Shown: positions 34,485 through 48,537, numbered from the stretch's first letter. The stretch is 64,000 nt of DNA from Selaginella moellendorffii (GCF_000143415.4 NW_003314356.1:508815-572814), one strand, 5' to 3'. Program-made: numbers and translations. The notes: a model not told the origin generated them from the letters alone.

Positions 34485-36645
34485 ATGGGCTCTGGCGGCT
34501 CTGGGAATCATCCGGTAGAGGTGGTGGGTCGCATTCGCGAGCAGCCCGATCCTAAATCCTGTCCGGCCGCTCTGTCGGCGGTGGGGAATGGGTCGTGTGT
34601 GCGCGTCAAGACGGATCAGGGCTACCGCGACTTCCTACTCGACGGTGTCTCTTTCTCTGCGCACGAGAAGCTGGCCGCCTTCTACGCCAGGTATGTCGAG
34701 TCGAGAGTGGACGATGTGCGCTGCGGTGGCCGCTGCACGATCATGATGTATGGGCCGACGGGCGCGGGAAAGAGTCACACCATGTTTGGGTCGGCCAAGG
34801 AACCCGGTGTTGCCTACCTCGCCCTTCATCACGTCATGAGCAAAACCGCTGCTCAGGAGGTTAGCGCCAACGTCCTCGAGATCTACAACGAAGATGTGTA
34901 CGATCTTCTGGCCGGTGGCAACACTCCGCTCTCAAGCCCTGGCCCAAGATGTGCTAAGTCCATCTCTGGACGGGTAAACTTTGACAAGAATGGCTCTGTT
35001 GCCGCCACTCACGCTCTCATGCATGCAGCCCAAGCTGGAGGTGCGGGGCAAGAAAGTCAGGAATGCTACCAGTATCTCGAGCATAGATCCCACCAAGCTT
35101 GTCCAGGAAATCGCTAGAGTTGAGAAACGACGTGTTGTGAAGAGCACCAACAGCAATGACAGGAGCTCCCGGAGTCACTGCATGGTGCGTCACTCGCTTT
35201 CCCCTTCTTTCCTCCTGCAGAGCTTGAAAGTTGCACCCGTAGGTCGTGCTGAACATCCTTGGTGTGGGCGGAAGGCTGGTGCTCGTGGACATGGCCGGTT
35301 CGGAGAACTCCGAGCAAGCTGGATCAGAGGCAAAGATACAGGTATCGCCCGTCTGGTCTTTCATTGAGTGCATACCATTGTCTGTATGTCTGGCAGACCG
35401 GAAGAATCAACCAAGGCAACAGTGCTCTCAAGAGAGTTGTGGAGTGTATTGCAAATGGAAACCCGTATATTCCCTACCGGGACAGCAAGCTTACTATGCT
35501 CTTACAGGCAAGCGAGTGCTCTAGGAACGATATCGTCTTATATTCCTTTGCTCCAGGACTCATTTGAGGTCGATGGATCGAAGATATTGATGGTTTTGTG
35601 CGCCAGTCCAGATCCAAGAGACGTCTACAAAACGATATGCACGCTTGAGTACGGAGCCAAAGCCAAGTGCATTGTTCGGCTTCCAACTTCTCCCCCTAGA
35701 GACGGCAGCAGTCAGAATAGCAGCGAGGCTGCCCTACAGGCTCGTCTTGAGTTCAAAGACGAGTGCCTGGAGAGGCTGCGTGCGGACTACGAGCAGAAAG
35801 TGAAGGATCACGAGGAGGAGATGGAGAAGCTGGCAGACAGAGAGATGGAGCTTTCCAATCTGAGGACGAATTTGGAGAGGGTGGAAGCGGAGTGGTCTGG
35901 GAAGATGGCGGAGTTCAGAAAGGAAATGGGTCGTGCGATGGAGCTCAAGAGCCAGGAATTGCGCACAGCGCTCGAACTTGAGGTGCGAGAGAGGACTCCC
36001 GGGCTGGACGTGGGTTCGTCTTCGGAACAAGAACGTTTAACAGAGCTGGAGCGAGTTGTGGAAGATCAGAAGCAAGAAATTGGGCGGTTGCGTCTGAGGG
36101 CCGAGACTGCGGAGGCTGAGCTTGTTCGCTTGCAGCAGTCAACGCGCATGGTAGCAAAGTCCCGGGAGAGAGCGGAGGAGGGGCTGTTGTGTCTGGACAC
36201 GAAGCAGCTGACACAGGTATCCGCAGTCGAGAGCTTGAACTCGTGGGCATCGCACGCCGCTTCTCCAAGGCTGCTGTCGTGTGCCGCTGACAACGGGCCT
36301 CCATCTTCGGCACAGACAAACGCTGACTTCAATTTCAGCTGCGCGTTCCAGCAGAAAGCTTCTTCATGTGGTCAAGCAACGTGTCCGGCCAGTCCTACAA
36401 GCCCCACAGATTCGGCTTCGCCCAGTGCTGCAGCAGCCAGGAGAGCCCGGATCGAGAACATCTTCCAGCTGTGCGGGGACGGTCGCGAGAGGTGCAAGAC
36501 GGCCAACTCCCCCAAGCCGCCCAAGCCCCCCGGGAACAAGTCGAGCCGTCCGTTGCGGGCGGTGGAAAATCAAACCGCCGCAGTCAGTCCGCCGCCACCA
36601 TGCAAGCTGCGCAGGCACGGTGAAAACTTAGCGCCATTCCTCTAA
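34485..36645 (+). CDS. KIN10A: Kinesin-10 motor protein (PAKRP2/KIN-10A type)
   Basis: Microtubule motor of the plant kinesin-10 group; the Arabidopsis relative PAKRP2 moves vesicles to the phragmoplast. Five exons (34,485-34,973; 35,029-35,184; 35,243-35,341; 35,397-35,507; 35,557-36,645) give 647 aa. The motor domain is N-terminal (about 10-330), opens with HPVEVVGRIR and has P-loop GPTGAGKS (90-97), switch I NDRSSRSH (about 206-213), switch II DMAGSE (231-236) and neck-side CTLEYGAKAKCIVR. A charged coiled coil follows (about 350-500). Near the end, RRARIENIFQLCG matches a short conserved tail of PAKRP2, which shows that no intron lies between 36,217 and 36,338. Intron 4 has a GC donor. 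The next gene's start codon is only 26 bp past the stop. Confidence 0.92.
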
Positions 36646-36671
36646 AAGGCTAAGAGGTGCCCTAACCTGCA

Positions 36672-38206
36672 ATGGCTTGTGCGGTGGTGACCGGAGGCAG
36701 AGGGTTCCTGGGACGGCACCTGGTGCACAAGCTGCTGGAATCCGGCAAATGGGAGGTGGTGCGGATCATGGATCTGGCGGCTGGCCTGGCGGTGGACGCG
36801 GATGAGGAGAAGGCGTTGAGCGCGGCTCTGGAGAGCGGCAGGGCGCAATACGCTGGGGTTGATCTCCGCAATCTCCCCCAGGTGATTCAAGGTTGTATGC
36901 CACGAAGCGCTTGCGTGGTTGGTTGACACGCTACGCTCTCCTCCTTTTGACTTGACAGCTCTCGAGCATGCCACCGTTGTCTTTCACATGGCTGCACCCG
37001 ATTCCTCCATCAGCGACTGGAAGCTGCACCACTCGGTCAATGTGATTGGTAAGTGGCCGGCCATCCATCCAAGCAATCAGATCCCGAGTGTTGGGTGTTG
37101 CAAGGCACGCGCAATGTGATTGAGGCGTGCATCGAGCAGGGTGTGCACAAGCTCATCTACACCAGCTCACCCAGCGTTGTGTTTGACTACATCAATGGGG
37201 TCAAGGATGCGGATGAGAGCCTGGCGTACCCAGCCAAGGTGCACTCTCTCTCTCTCTTTCACCCTCTCTGGCTTGTGAACTTGAGGAGCTTGTTACCTGC
37301 AGCTCATGGATTCGTACTCTGAAACCAAGGCGCAAGCCGAAGCACTTGTCCTGGATGCCAACGGTAGGCATGGGCTGGCCACCTGCGCTATCCGCCCGAG
37401 TGGGCTGTTTGGGCCGGGTGACCGGCTGTTTCTACCGTCGATTGTGGCAGCAGCCAGAGCAGGCAAGCTCAAGGTGTGCGCTTCCGGTGTCGATGGCCGA
37501 GACTCACGTGTGCCTTGACTGCTTCAGTTTCAGATCGGGAGCGGCGACAACAAGTTCGACTGGACCTATGTTGAGAACGTGGTTCATGCTCACGTGTGTG
37601 CCGAGGAGGCATTGGTGGATGCAAGCGGTGTTGCTGCTGGCAAGGTAAGGCCATTGTGTTCCTCCCTTCCCTGGAGGTCAGGTCGCTTGCTCGCAGGCCT
37701 ACTTCATCACCAACTGCGAGCCGGTCAAGTTCTGGGAGTTTCTGTCCGAGTTCCTGGAGCGATTGGGATACTCGCGGTGCGTGGGGCAAGCGTTGCATCG
37801 AGTGTATGAGCTAACTCTGGCTTCCTTGTGCGTTGTTCCATGATGCAGGCCCCAGTACCAGCTGCCAGTCGCCTTGGTTCTGCCCCTGGCCTGCATTGCC
37901 GAGTGGGCTTGCAAGCAGCTTGCACCGCTGGGGGTCCCGATGACGCAGTTCACCCCCGCCAGGATACGCTACATGACCTTGTGGCGAACATTCAGCTGCG
38001 ACCGAGCCGCGAGTCTGCTCAAGTACAAGCCGCTCTACACAGTGGAGGAGGGCATCCAGCGGACGGTGGCGTCGTTCCAGCACCTGCGGGCTTCCCCAGC
38101 CGCCGCCGGCGATGGCAAGTCAGCGGCACGTTGGTGGTGGATGGTCCTTGTAGCCGTCGTTTTGCTCGCGGTATTTTTCCAGAGATTCCTCCACGAGGTA
38201 GCCTAG
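36672..38206 (+). CDS. 3BETAHSD/D: 3-beta-hydroxysteroid dehydrogenase/C4-decarboxylase
   Basis: ER enzyme of sterol synthesis that oxidises the 3-hydroxyl and removes the C4 carboxyl of 4-carboxysterols with NAD+. Seven exons (36,672-36,891; 36,959-37,048; 37,105-37,238; 37,303-37,473; 37,528-37,644; 37,697-37,776; 37,849-38,206) give 389 aa. The Rossmann motif TGGRGFLG starts at residue 8, which fixes the start. [18 protein letters not shown], the catalytic YSETK (about 153), [11 protein letters not shown] and [12 protein letters not shown] follow as in the family. A membrane anchor (about 362-382) ends the protein; the reticulon domain of one Arabidopsis paralogue is absent. It starts 26 bp after the kinesin stop and ends 52 bp before the next gene. 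Confidence 0.93.
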
Positions 38207-38258
38207 ACTAAAGAAAGAAACATTTTGGTGCGAAATAGGCGAGATTTAGGTCGTGGTG

Positions 38259-39767
38259 ATGGCGGCACTGGTGCTGGGCGGAGCTGTTGTGAGTCGGACA
38301 GAAAGGCTGGTGCCGCTGTCTTGCTACGGTGATGCAAGGCGGCGCCATGAGCGGCGGCGGCGGCGGCAGTGGGATGGCAAGACGCAGCAGCAGCAGCAGC
38401 AGCAGCAGGAGGAGGAAGAGAGCAGGGTGAGCATCACGGTGGAGGATCTCGGCAGCAGCGCAAGGGATGCCCTTGTGCGGATGGCACGAAGGGGCGACGA
38501 GTGGCGAGCAAGCCTCGTGTCTATGACTTGCTCTGCTGCTGTGGTCGGGCGATCCGCGTCCGCAGCAGACTTGATGGGCTTGGGGGCGCTGTGCCTGCTT
38601 CTCGTGGCTCTGGCGACCAAGGCTGTCATGGCCTTGGCGGCCAGGGGAAAGAGGAAGCTAGTGGTGAGGAGAGATCGGAGCTTGGGCGGCAGGGAAGTCG
38701 TAGTTGCCGCGCACAACAAGATACAGAGCAGGCCCCTGATCCCTCTCCACGATTCCCCATCCAACCTTGAGAGGCGGCAGCAGCAGCAACGGCGGCCAAG
38801 GAAGGAGGAGCTGCCTGCATGGTGGCGCCACGCATCATCACCATCCGCCGGTGATTCGTTTGCTCAAGCCGAGGCCAATGCGCTTGTGCGAGGTAAGGAA
38901 TATTGTGGAGTGGCACATATGCTCTTGCTTGAGAATCAGGACTTGTGCAGCGGTTGTCAACAAGCGTTTGGGTGGCGTAGACTTCGACGAGGAGGACGCT
39001 GTACAGGTAGAAAACACATACACATAGACACACGCGCGCATTTGAGCTCAACTGTTTGGTAAGGCTGGCTGTGTTGTGTGCTTGTGTTCAGCTCAGACAG
39101 ATTTGCAGACACTCTGGTGCAAGGGTTGATTTTGGCACCGAAAACACTCGTGATTCCTTCTTCCGAGCGGCCGTTGGATTCGTTTTGTCTGCCTGTTCCA
39201 GGTAGTAGCTATGTTCGTCTCCACGCTTAGCTTAAAGCTGTGGTTTCCAGGCTAATAAGCTCCGGTGACAGCGAGGTGGAATACGGCGGGGAAAGCATGG
39301 TGTCTTTCGTGTGTGGTTTGGCCGCAAATATAGGCTTGGAGCCTGCGAAGGCAGCTTCAATTGTGAATGCTGCTGTTGCTGCACGCACTCGTGCAGGATT
39401 TTTGCAGGCGTGGGTAAGTAAGAATTTCTGAGGCCATTGCTGGCACTGAGGGGTTGGTTGCAGGCGAACGTTGCCCAAGAGAGGATGAGCGACGCCATGT
39501 CCGACATCAGGCAGCTCGTGTGCATGCACCGGGTTTTCCCTCCCGAGCCTAACTCGGTAAGCGAAGTGTGTGCACGTATGAAGTTTCCAAAAACTCCTTT
39601 CTCCACAGCCTCACATGGAGATGGTTGGCCGTGGCCTAGAAGCACACCTTACTCCCCAGGAGCGACTGGAGCTGCTGCAAATCTACTCCAAGCTATCGGC
39701 ACAAGGGGCTCGTGTGGCAGAGGAAGCTCTGTCACTTCCTTCTTCCTGGATCAGCCTAGGTGACTGA
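38259..39767 (+). CDS. Unrecognised plant protein with one or two TM helices
   Basis: I do not recognise this protein. Six exons (38,259-38,892; 38,951-39,006; 39,092-39,201; 39,251-39,413; 39,464-39,556; 39,609-39,767) join in frame to 404 aa. Residues 1-75 are basic with a polyglutamine/acidic run (CAG repeat at about 38,385-38,408). A hydrophobic helix lies at about 104-130 (DLMGLGALCLLLVALATKAV). A low-complexity basic stretch follows to about 200. The C-terminal 190 residues, spread over five small exons, look like a folded domain with regular helices (LRQICRHSGARVDFG, MVSFVCGLAANIGLEPAKA, LTPQERLELLQIYSKLS). Exon structure and codon-phase consistency argue for a real gene. The frame has a stop (38,247) just upstream, so the ATG is the earliest possible. 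Confidence 0.75.
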
Positions 39768-40242
39768 CTAATCGATCCCTCTGGTAGGCCGAACCAATCG
39801 ACAAGAGCCAATCAAGAAAGCTGCATGTCGTGGCACCAAAGTTTTTGTGTTGGACCGTCCTTATCTGGTTTGGTTTCGAGCAATATGAGCGAGCTAGCGA
39901 GAGTGCGAGAGAGTTTAAAACGCAGAGTGCCTTGCAAGCCACGACGGGAGACAGGCAGGATAATGATATGTTTAGTTGCAAAACAGGAGCGTACATTGTG
40001 CGAAAACACCGCGATCAAAACTCATTCTCTCTAGTTCGCTCTCTCCTGATTCTCTCTCTCTCTCTCTCTCTCTCGGACACGACGGATTCCGTGATTTGCT
40101 GCAGTTAGCCGAGAGCTGATTTGGAGGCGGATCTCACGGGCTCGAGAGAGCTCATCAAGGGCGCTGGATGTTCCGATCGCAGGGCATGGGCGAGGCGCAG
40201 GCTTAAGGAGACCAGCCATGAGCAGCAGCAGCGGCAGCGGCA
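39768..40242. promoter_or_regulatory. Promoter region with CT microsatellite
   Basis: 475 bp between genes. A pyrimidine microsatellite (CT repeat, 40,049-40,076) lies about 170 bp before the next start codon; such tracts are common in plant 5' UTRs and core promoters. No TATA box is obvious. Confidence 0.45.
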
Positions 40243-43200
40243 ATGCAGCTGCAGGCATTGGGCGTTCTACTGGAGGTGCTGCTGCTGCTGGCGGGGACTT
40301 GTTTGGGGCAGCTGGATGTGGTGCTCACGCGCCGGCCCCCGCCGGCAAGCTCCCACACCAACGTCTCGTTCCAGTTTGATGTCTTGGATGGGAAAGGGCG
40401 CCATCCCTGTGCCACATTACCATGCTCCATTCGCTGCAGGGTGGGTTTCAGGCTGTGCGTTTTCTTGCTCTTGATGGTTTGCTTTCCCTCCCCTTCAGCT
40501 GGACCAACTCGCGTCGGAGGATTGCTCGGGCCGCGCGGGAGTGTCTTACAGCAACCTGCGAGACGCCAGGCATACGTTTGAGGTGTCTGTCAACACGTCG
40601 ACTGGGCTCCGCGCCTCTGCGCACTACTCGTGGATCGTAGGTATATATGGATCTAAGCATCTCTCCTATTGGCTGATCAGATGCGATATGACTTTCACAG
40701 ACACGATCGCTCCCACAGCCGCCATAGTTCCCAGCCAGACCTTCACCAACGGTTTCAATGTCGCTGTGCGTTTTGTCTTCAGTGAACCCTGCATCGCGCC
40801 CAATGGTTTGCAGTTCTCGTGCGCAAGCGAGTCGAGCTGTCCCGTAAGTAGAGAAAGGGTGGTAATCATCTCAAGTGATTTTTGTCCATGGCTTACTCAG
40901 CTGGTGGTGCGTGGTCCGGGAGCTCTGCTGCCCTCATCGTTCAAAGTTATTCGTGACAACGTCGAGTACAGCTTGAGCGTCTCCCTCTCCAACTCCACCG
41001 CCAAGGGCCGGATCCTGCTGGTCATGGCCAAAGCTCTGTGCTCCGATGCAGCCGGTAACGTGTTCGTCAGGAGCAGCAACTCGGTTGCCATTGTCCGCTT
41101 TGGTAGGTGGATGAGCTCATTACGAGTCTGATATCATCTCTTTCAATTTGCAGATCGCGGTGCCGTATTCGTCAATCTGTGGACGCCCGTCGCCGACTCT
41201 CTCCTTCTTGTGAACAACGTGGCGAGGACAGTCGAGACCACCAACAGGGTGGAGGATCTCAAAATCTACCTGGATTTTACGGAGCCCGTGCTGAACACAA
41301 CACAGCAGCTGTCCGCGTTGCTGCGCCCCAACCTTGGGGTGCTTGAGCCTACCAGACGAAAGAGTCGAGGCAACCGAAGGTTTGCTTTCTTGGTGGGTGA
41401 ATACAATACTAGACCATTTATGAATGACTCATGCTTTCTTTGCAGCTCACGAACATATCGACTACGAGTGCTGTCATCACCGTGGAGCTGCAGTCGAGCC
41501 TTGTTATCAGCAGAGCTGGCTCCCGTGTGCAGCCCGTAGCCCCAGCCAGCTTCTTGTTTGGTGCGGACGTAACTGATCATGACGTTGTTGTCAAGGTGCT
41601 CACAAGAATTGTGTCGTTTCAGATCAAGTGAGGCCTCAAGCTCTCGTTAGCACGCTATGGACGTCGCCAGCTAAAACGAGGAACCGTCTGTTTCCAGTGC
41701 TGATCCGGTTCTCGGAGCCGGTCTTTCAGTTTACATCCGCAGCTGTGTCTACAGAAGGCGGAAGAGTTTCCAGGTACAAAGATCAATGAGGTCTCGAGGT
41801 TTGATGTGATTTTCTTGTGTTAGTTTCAAGGAGTTGTCTGAGGCGACATATTTCCTGGAGGTTACAATTACTCGGGAAGATGATGTTGTCTCAGTTTTTG
41901 TTCCAGAGAATGCTACAACTGACGTTGCTGGGAACACAAACTTGGCATCCAACTTGTTGCGAGTGAGGCATTGTACGATGTTTGCACGCTGCGTCTTGAA
42001 AGGCCATGACTAAAGATTGTTTCCGTCCGGTGAGCAGACACTGTACCTCCCATATCCGGCGCACTCTATTCCTTGATTTCTGCTGGCTTGCTCGCAACAG
42101 CGGTGTTCTCTGCAGCCCTCTCCATCTCATGTGCAAGCTTAGCAGCAGCCGGAGCTCTAACCAGCAGCACCGTCAGTGCTATTGTCACAGATCCTTCACG
42201 AAATCTGCTGGTAAGAGCATAAAAAGTGCATCTATCTGTCGCCTAAAAGGTGATTCGATTCCCAGGGAATGGTCGGTCACCTCCAGGTATTTGCTCTGTC
42301 CGAGAGACTGACCGTTAGGAGCGTGCCGCGTGAGTATTCTGAGAGCGTGAGGGGACTACGATGGCTCATTCCACACGTCAAAGTCCCATGGGAGAAGGAC
42401 CGACCGGTGTCTGATGCGTTTGATATCGACTCGCAGCCCGCTCCATCTTTGGTCGAGACAAGGTGGCGGAAGCTGCACGCTGCCATGCCATTGCATGGAC
42501 GAAAGCTTGGCTCAAATTCGTCTACTTTCGGACCTCCTCTACGAGCTGCCGAATACCAGAGCTATTTTGAGGTTTCGTGGAATAATCCAATGGCACCTTT
42601 TTTGACTGCTGCTTGCAGAAACCGCAAACTACTTCTTCTCTTCAAGACTTGCTGAGGCGCAAGTACACGGGGTAAGCCATCTTCATTTTCAACATTTGCT
42701 TCATTCCGAGTGGGCTATGAAGGTGGCACGATTTTGAGAGGAATGTGTTTTGGTTGGCGGTGGCTGGACTGGCTCTCACACTTGTTCACCTGGCTACGTT
42801 GACGTTTCTGAGATGGCGAACCAAGACATCGGTGCGGGGAGCCCTCACGGTTCCTAGATTCGAGCTCTTCTTGGCCCTGCTTTCCTTGCCTTGCATCACG
42901 CAAGCTTGTGCATTCGTTATATCGGGTACGTGGTTCATGAAAAATGCTGTACCACGAATTTACTTAATTGTGGGTCGCAGGAGGCAGCGTTGCTGGGATT
43001 GTGGTGGGCGTGATACTTCTGGGATTGCCTGCCGCGTTCATGCTGTGCGTCTCTCTCTTCCTGGCCGTAGGGGTGGGCAATGCGGCATTTGTACAGTACC
43101 AAGAGGTGAGTTTAGTGGGGAGGAAGCAGGTCTCCTGTCATGAAGCAGTGTTAGCGTCCGTGGTTGGCAAGCGGACTTTTGGGAGGTGGGTGCGCAAGGC

Positions 43201-44248
43201 GGGGCTGTCGTCTACGTTTCTGCCCAGGTATGGGTTGCTGTTTGAAGACCGTAAAGGTCCTCCCAAAGTGGTGGTGGTGGATGCGGAGCAAGAGGCGACG
43301 GCATGGGTTGACAGTGGCTCCAACGGCATTGGAAGGATGAAAGGGATCAACTGGGAGGGCGAGCAGGCGGAGCACGCCGCTAAATGGAGCAGGAGATGGT
43401 CTGTGGGAGCAGCCAGGACGGCTTACATCGTTGTGGACATGCTCCGCCGGGCAGCCCTGGGGATCCTTTTTGGCGCGTACCCGGCTGCAATTGGTGGTGG
43501 AACAAGCCAGGTTCTGAGTGCGCTGCTCATCACCGCGTCCCAGCTGCTCTACTTGATGCTGCTCAAGCCTTTGATTCGGCGGGGCGTCCACGCGGTGGAG
43601 GCGGTGTCGCTGGCGTGTGAAGCGGGAGTCTTCGCGACTGCTCTTGCGCTGTCATGGCATCGGTATGGCAAGGCTAGTGCATTTGTCATGCTGGCCTTTC
43701 TGCTCGTCACCTTCATAGCGCAGCTTGTGAATGAGTGGTATGCACTCATGGGACTGCTGCTCCGCCTGCCATCCGCGGAGCAGCCGTCGCTCAGCCTGGG
43801 GCTCAAGATGCTGCTGCGGGGCCTGCTGCTGCCGTTTGTCCCCCGTTCAAAGTGGTCCAAGTTCGTCACCCCGCACGCGAACAGGCAGCCGGCGACTGGC
43901 CTCGCCCCGGTGGTGCACTTCACTAGTCCGTCACCAGACTTCCAACAAGCACGGTCCATACGGCCGGATCAGGCCGGAGTGGAGGTTCCGGCACCGGATC
44001 CACAGCTGCCGCGGTCGCCAGCGGGAGGAAACAAGAAACAGACGTGGAATGAGTGGGTGAGATCGCTGTCCTTGTCGTCGTCGGCGCGGCCGCAGGAGGA
44101 GACACTCAAGGTGTTGCGGGAGCTCGCCAGAGCCAGCTTCCCGGGAGGAGATGAAGTGCGGGGCAAGCAAAAGATTGGCTGTGGGAGCAGTGCGGAGGAA
44201 ACCACGTCGTCGTCGTCGTCGGGCGGTGCTGTTGCCCAGGAGAGATGA
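40243..44248 (+). CDS. Large membrane protein: Ig-like ectodomain, polytopic C-half
   Basis: Thirteen exons join in frame to 1,113 aa. Residues 1-22 are a signal peptide (LEVLLLLAGTCLG). About 23-480 is a beta-rich ectodomain of repeated Ig-like modules. The first has the CSG..YSNLRDARHTFEV pattern, followed by DTIAPTAAIVPSQ and repeated FVFSEP / DFTEPV / IRFSEPV phrases. At about 510-540 a first membrane helix appears. A conserved soluble loop follows (GMVGHLQVFALSERL). Further membrane segments lie near 710-800 (VFWLAVAGLALTLVHLATL, AGIVVGVILLGLPAAFML) and 880-1,020 (SQVLSALLITASQLLYLMLL, FVMLAFLLVTFIAQLVNEWY). The tail is Pro/Ser-rich. The layout recalls fungal and algal TRP/PKD-like channels, but that is an inference and I cannot name a family. 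Exons: 40,243-40,440; 40,499-40,640; 40,701-40,843; 40,901-41,102; 41,154-41,392; 41,446-41,560; 41,623-41,773; 41,824-41,972; 42,038-42,210; 42,266-42,571; 42,619-42,671; 42,723-42,925; 42,981-44,248. Confidence 0.85.
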
Positions 44249-44308
44249 ATCCTCAGAAAAAACGCGAAATGAAAAGTTTTAGCTAGGGTTTAACTAGGTC
44301 TGGCTTTG
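44249..44308 (+). promoter_or_regulatory. 60-bp gap with telo-box motif before ICDH
   Basis: The gap between the stop of the large membrane-protein gene and the ICDH start contains AGGGTTTA (44,286-44,293), the reverse of the plant telo-box AAACCCTA. Any promoter for ICDH must extend into the 3' coding exon of the upstream gene. Confidence 0.5.
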
Positions 44309-46480
<2,172 letters not shown>

Positions 46481-46644
46481 CCAGACTTACTTTGTGCGCT
46501 CAGTCATTTATATTCATTCCATTTGATAACAGGGAGGAGCCGCTTCTTCAAGGCCGCTGAGAATCAAAGTACAATAACTTGCTTCTCCGCAAGAAAAGTT
46601 TGTACAGAACGGAAATAAAGACTGCGCTTCTACACAAGCCTCTT

Positions 46645-48457
46645 TCACTTAACGTCTTCTTCATCAAATGCACCCAGGGCCTTCATGTCCTCCAGAAAAG
46701 CGGAATAGGAGTCGTCGATGCTTTGAGGCTTGACAGCTAGAACGGGAGGCCTCGGTGTTATGGCTGGGGCAGCAGCGTGAGTTACAGACGGCTTAGGCTT
46801 TGCTTTCGGTGCTGTTTCTCTTCTAACTCTCACAGACGCTGGCACCTGTCAAGGGAGTCGCAAAATGAAATAAATAGGTAACTTTCGAAGTTACGTACCA
46901 TGGCAGTGAGGCCCGGAGTGTGCTGTGCTAGGGGTCGCTTTGTCGCTGTTGGGGCCGCAGACTTGACATAGAATGGCTTATTGGTGGTGGTGGTCTTAGG
47001 GGGGGCTTCTTGTGCTGTTGCTCTTGGTGCTACAGCTGCTGGAGGAACACTGCCGTAGGCCATGCCAACGTGAGGAAGACCTGGCGGTGGTGGAAACGTG
47101 AAATGTGGCTGTGATATACCAGCTGGTGGTGCAACCATTCCAGGAGGGGCCAGCGGCAACCTTGGAGGAACAGGGGGCGGAGGTCTCATTGCTGGTGGTG
47201 GTGGTGGTGGTGGTGGTGGGAGTGGTGTCATTTGCATCGGCGTTACTAAGGGTGGCCGGACCACAGCAGATGACGTTGAGGCAGCTTTTTCTCGTTCAGA
47301 GTCGGAGTCGTCATCGTCATCGTCGTCGTCATTATCATCGTCTCCAGAGTCTTGAGGTGGTGTATCTGCCAACTACATGCCAACAAAGGGTCAACACTAT
47401 GACAAGAAGCACGCTATACGAACCTCTGCTCTCGCATCGTTCCCTGCTGAGGTAGAGGGCTCCCCGGGAGGTGGAATATACGTCATAGTCGAAGGCTTGG
47501 GTGGCAAGCGAGGAGCAGGAGGCGGCGGAGGAACGGGCACAGAGAGCGGGTCCAACTCACTCACTTCCCTGCTCACAGGCAAAGGTGGCGGAGGAGGCGG
47601 CGGCGGGAGAGGCACAGCTACATTCAGCTCGGGCGCTGAAATCACATGGACACCAACATTAGGGACTTGAGAGCTGATATTGAGCGATCGCGACATGTAC
47701 CTGATCCTGTGAATGGTCTGTACATTGGCGGCTTCCCAGGTGGTGGAACTCCAGCGGGATTTAGCGTCGTATGGTCATACGCAGAGTCCTGGAACTTGTT
47801 GTAAGCACAAGTACAATGGAGTGCGGGACCGTGTCACCTGAGGTGTGTATGGCTTGTCGTCGTCTTCTTCGCCTGGAGCTTTTGCTCGAGGAGCAGGCAA
47901 GTGGCTGTCATCCAATAGACCTGTCAGATGGTTTGGCACAAAGGCATAAAATCTCTAGCAACAAACAGCTTACCTGAACATAACCGGATCTTCTCCTTTT
48001 TCTTTCATCTTGTCCACGTACTCCTGGTTGCACCCAGCGTTTTATGATTGGTACCCACAACCTGGGAGGTTTCAAGAGCATACCTTTCTCTTCTTGAGAA
48101 CGAGGTTGAGAGTGTCCTCGAGCTGCCGCTTCTTGTGCCGCCTCGTCTTGTCCAGAGCTCCATCTGCTTCTGTATCTAAAACGTTTGCCGCGCACTGTTT
48201 GTCAGTGTTGGCCTAGAAATGCATGCGCGCTTACTCTGGGTGTCGAGCTTCTTGATCTGGTCCTTGAGAGCCTCCGGGTCCTTTTTGAGAATGCCCACCT
48301 CCCTCACCTTCTTCCTCTCCTTTTTGTTCTGCAAACATGGAATTGAGCGACAGGAAGAGCAAGAGCAAGCGCAACTCACTCGTTTCAACTCCTTCTTGCG
48401 CAGCTCCTTGCGGTATGCGTCCGTGGGATTCATCGCCTTGCCGCCCTTGCTCTTCAT
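46645..48457 (-). CDS. ELF5: ELF5/WBP11-like nuclear proline-rich protein
   Basis: Homologue of Arabidopsis EARLY FLOWERING 5 and the animal splicing factor WBP11; nuclear, acts in pre-mRNA processing and delays flowering in Arabidopsis. Nine exons (48,457-48,380; 48,328-48,235; 48,175-48,084; 48,023-47,974; 47,904-47,838; 47,794-47,701; 47,665-47,424; 47,372-46,899; 46,845-46,645) give 463 aa. The N-terminus [20 protein letters not shown] and [20 protein letters not shown] is the family signature, followed by [18 protein letters not shown]. The second half has polyproline runs for WW/SH3-type partners, an Asp run ([16 protein letters not shown]) and the conserved end [20 protein letters not shown]. 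In lycophytes its role cannot be flowering, so the splicing role is probably the older one. Confidence 0.93.
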
Positions 48458-48537
48458 GGCTCCAGCCCTTGTGCCCTAGAAAATGATAGCCTAGGGCAGA
48501 CTATTATTTACAGTTGCGCAAACAAAACAATACGAGC

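Noticed and set aside
36217-36338. Possible extra intron in the kinesin-10 last exon (GT at 36,217, AG at 36,338)
   Set aside because: Removing it shifts the frame and destroys the conserved RRARIENIFQLCG tail; the uninterrupted frame keeps it.
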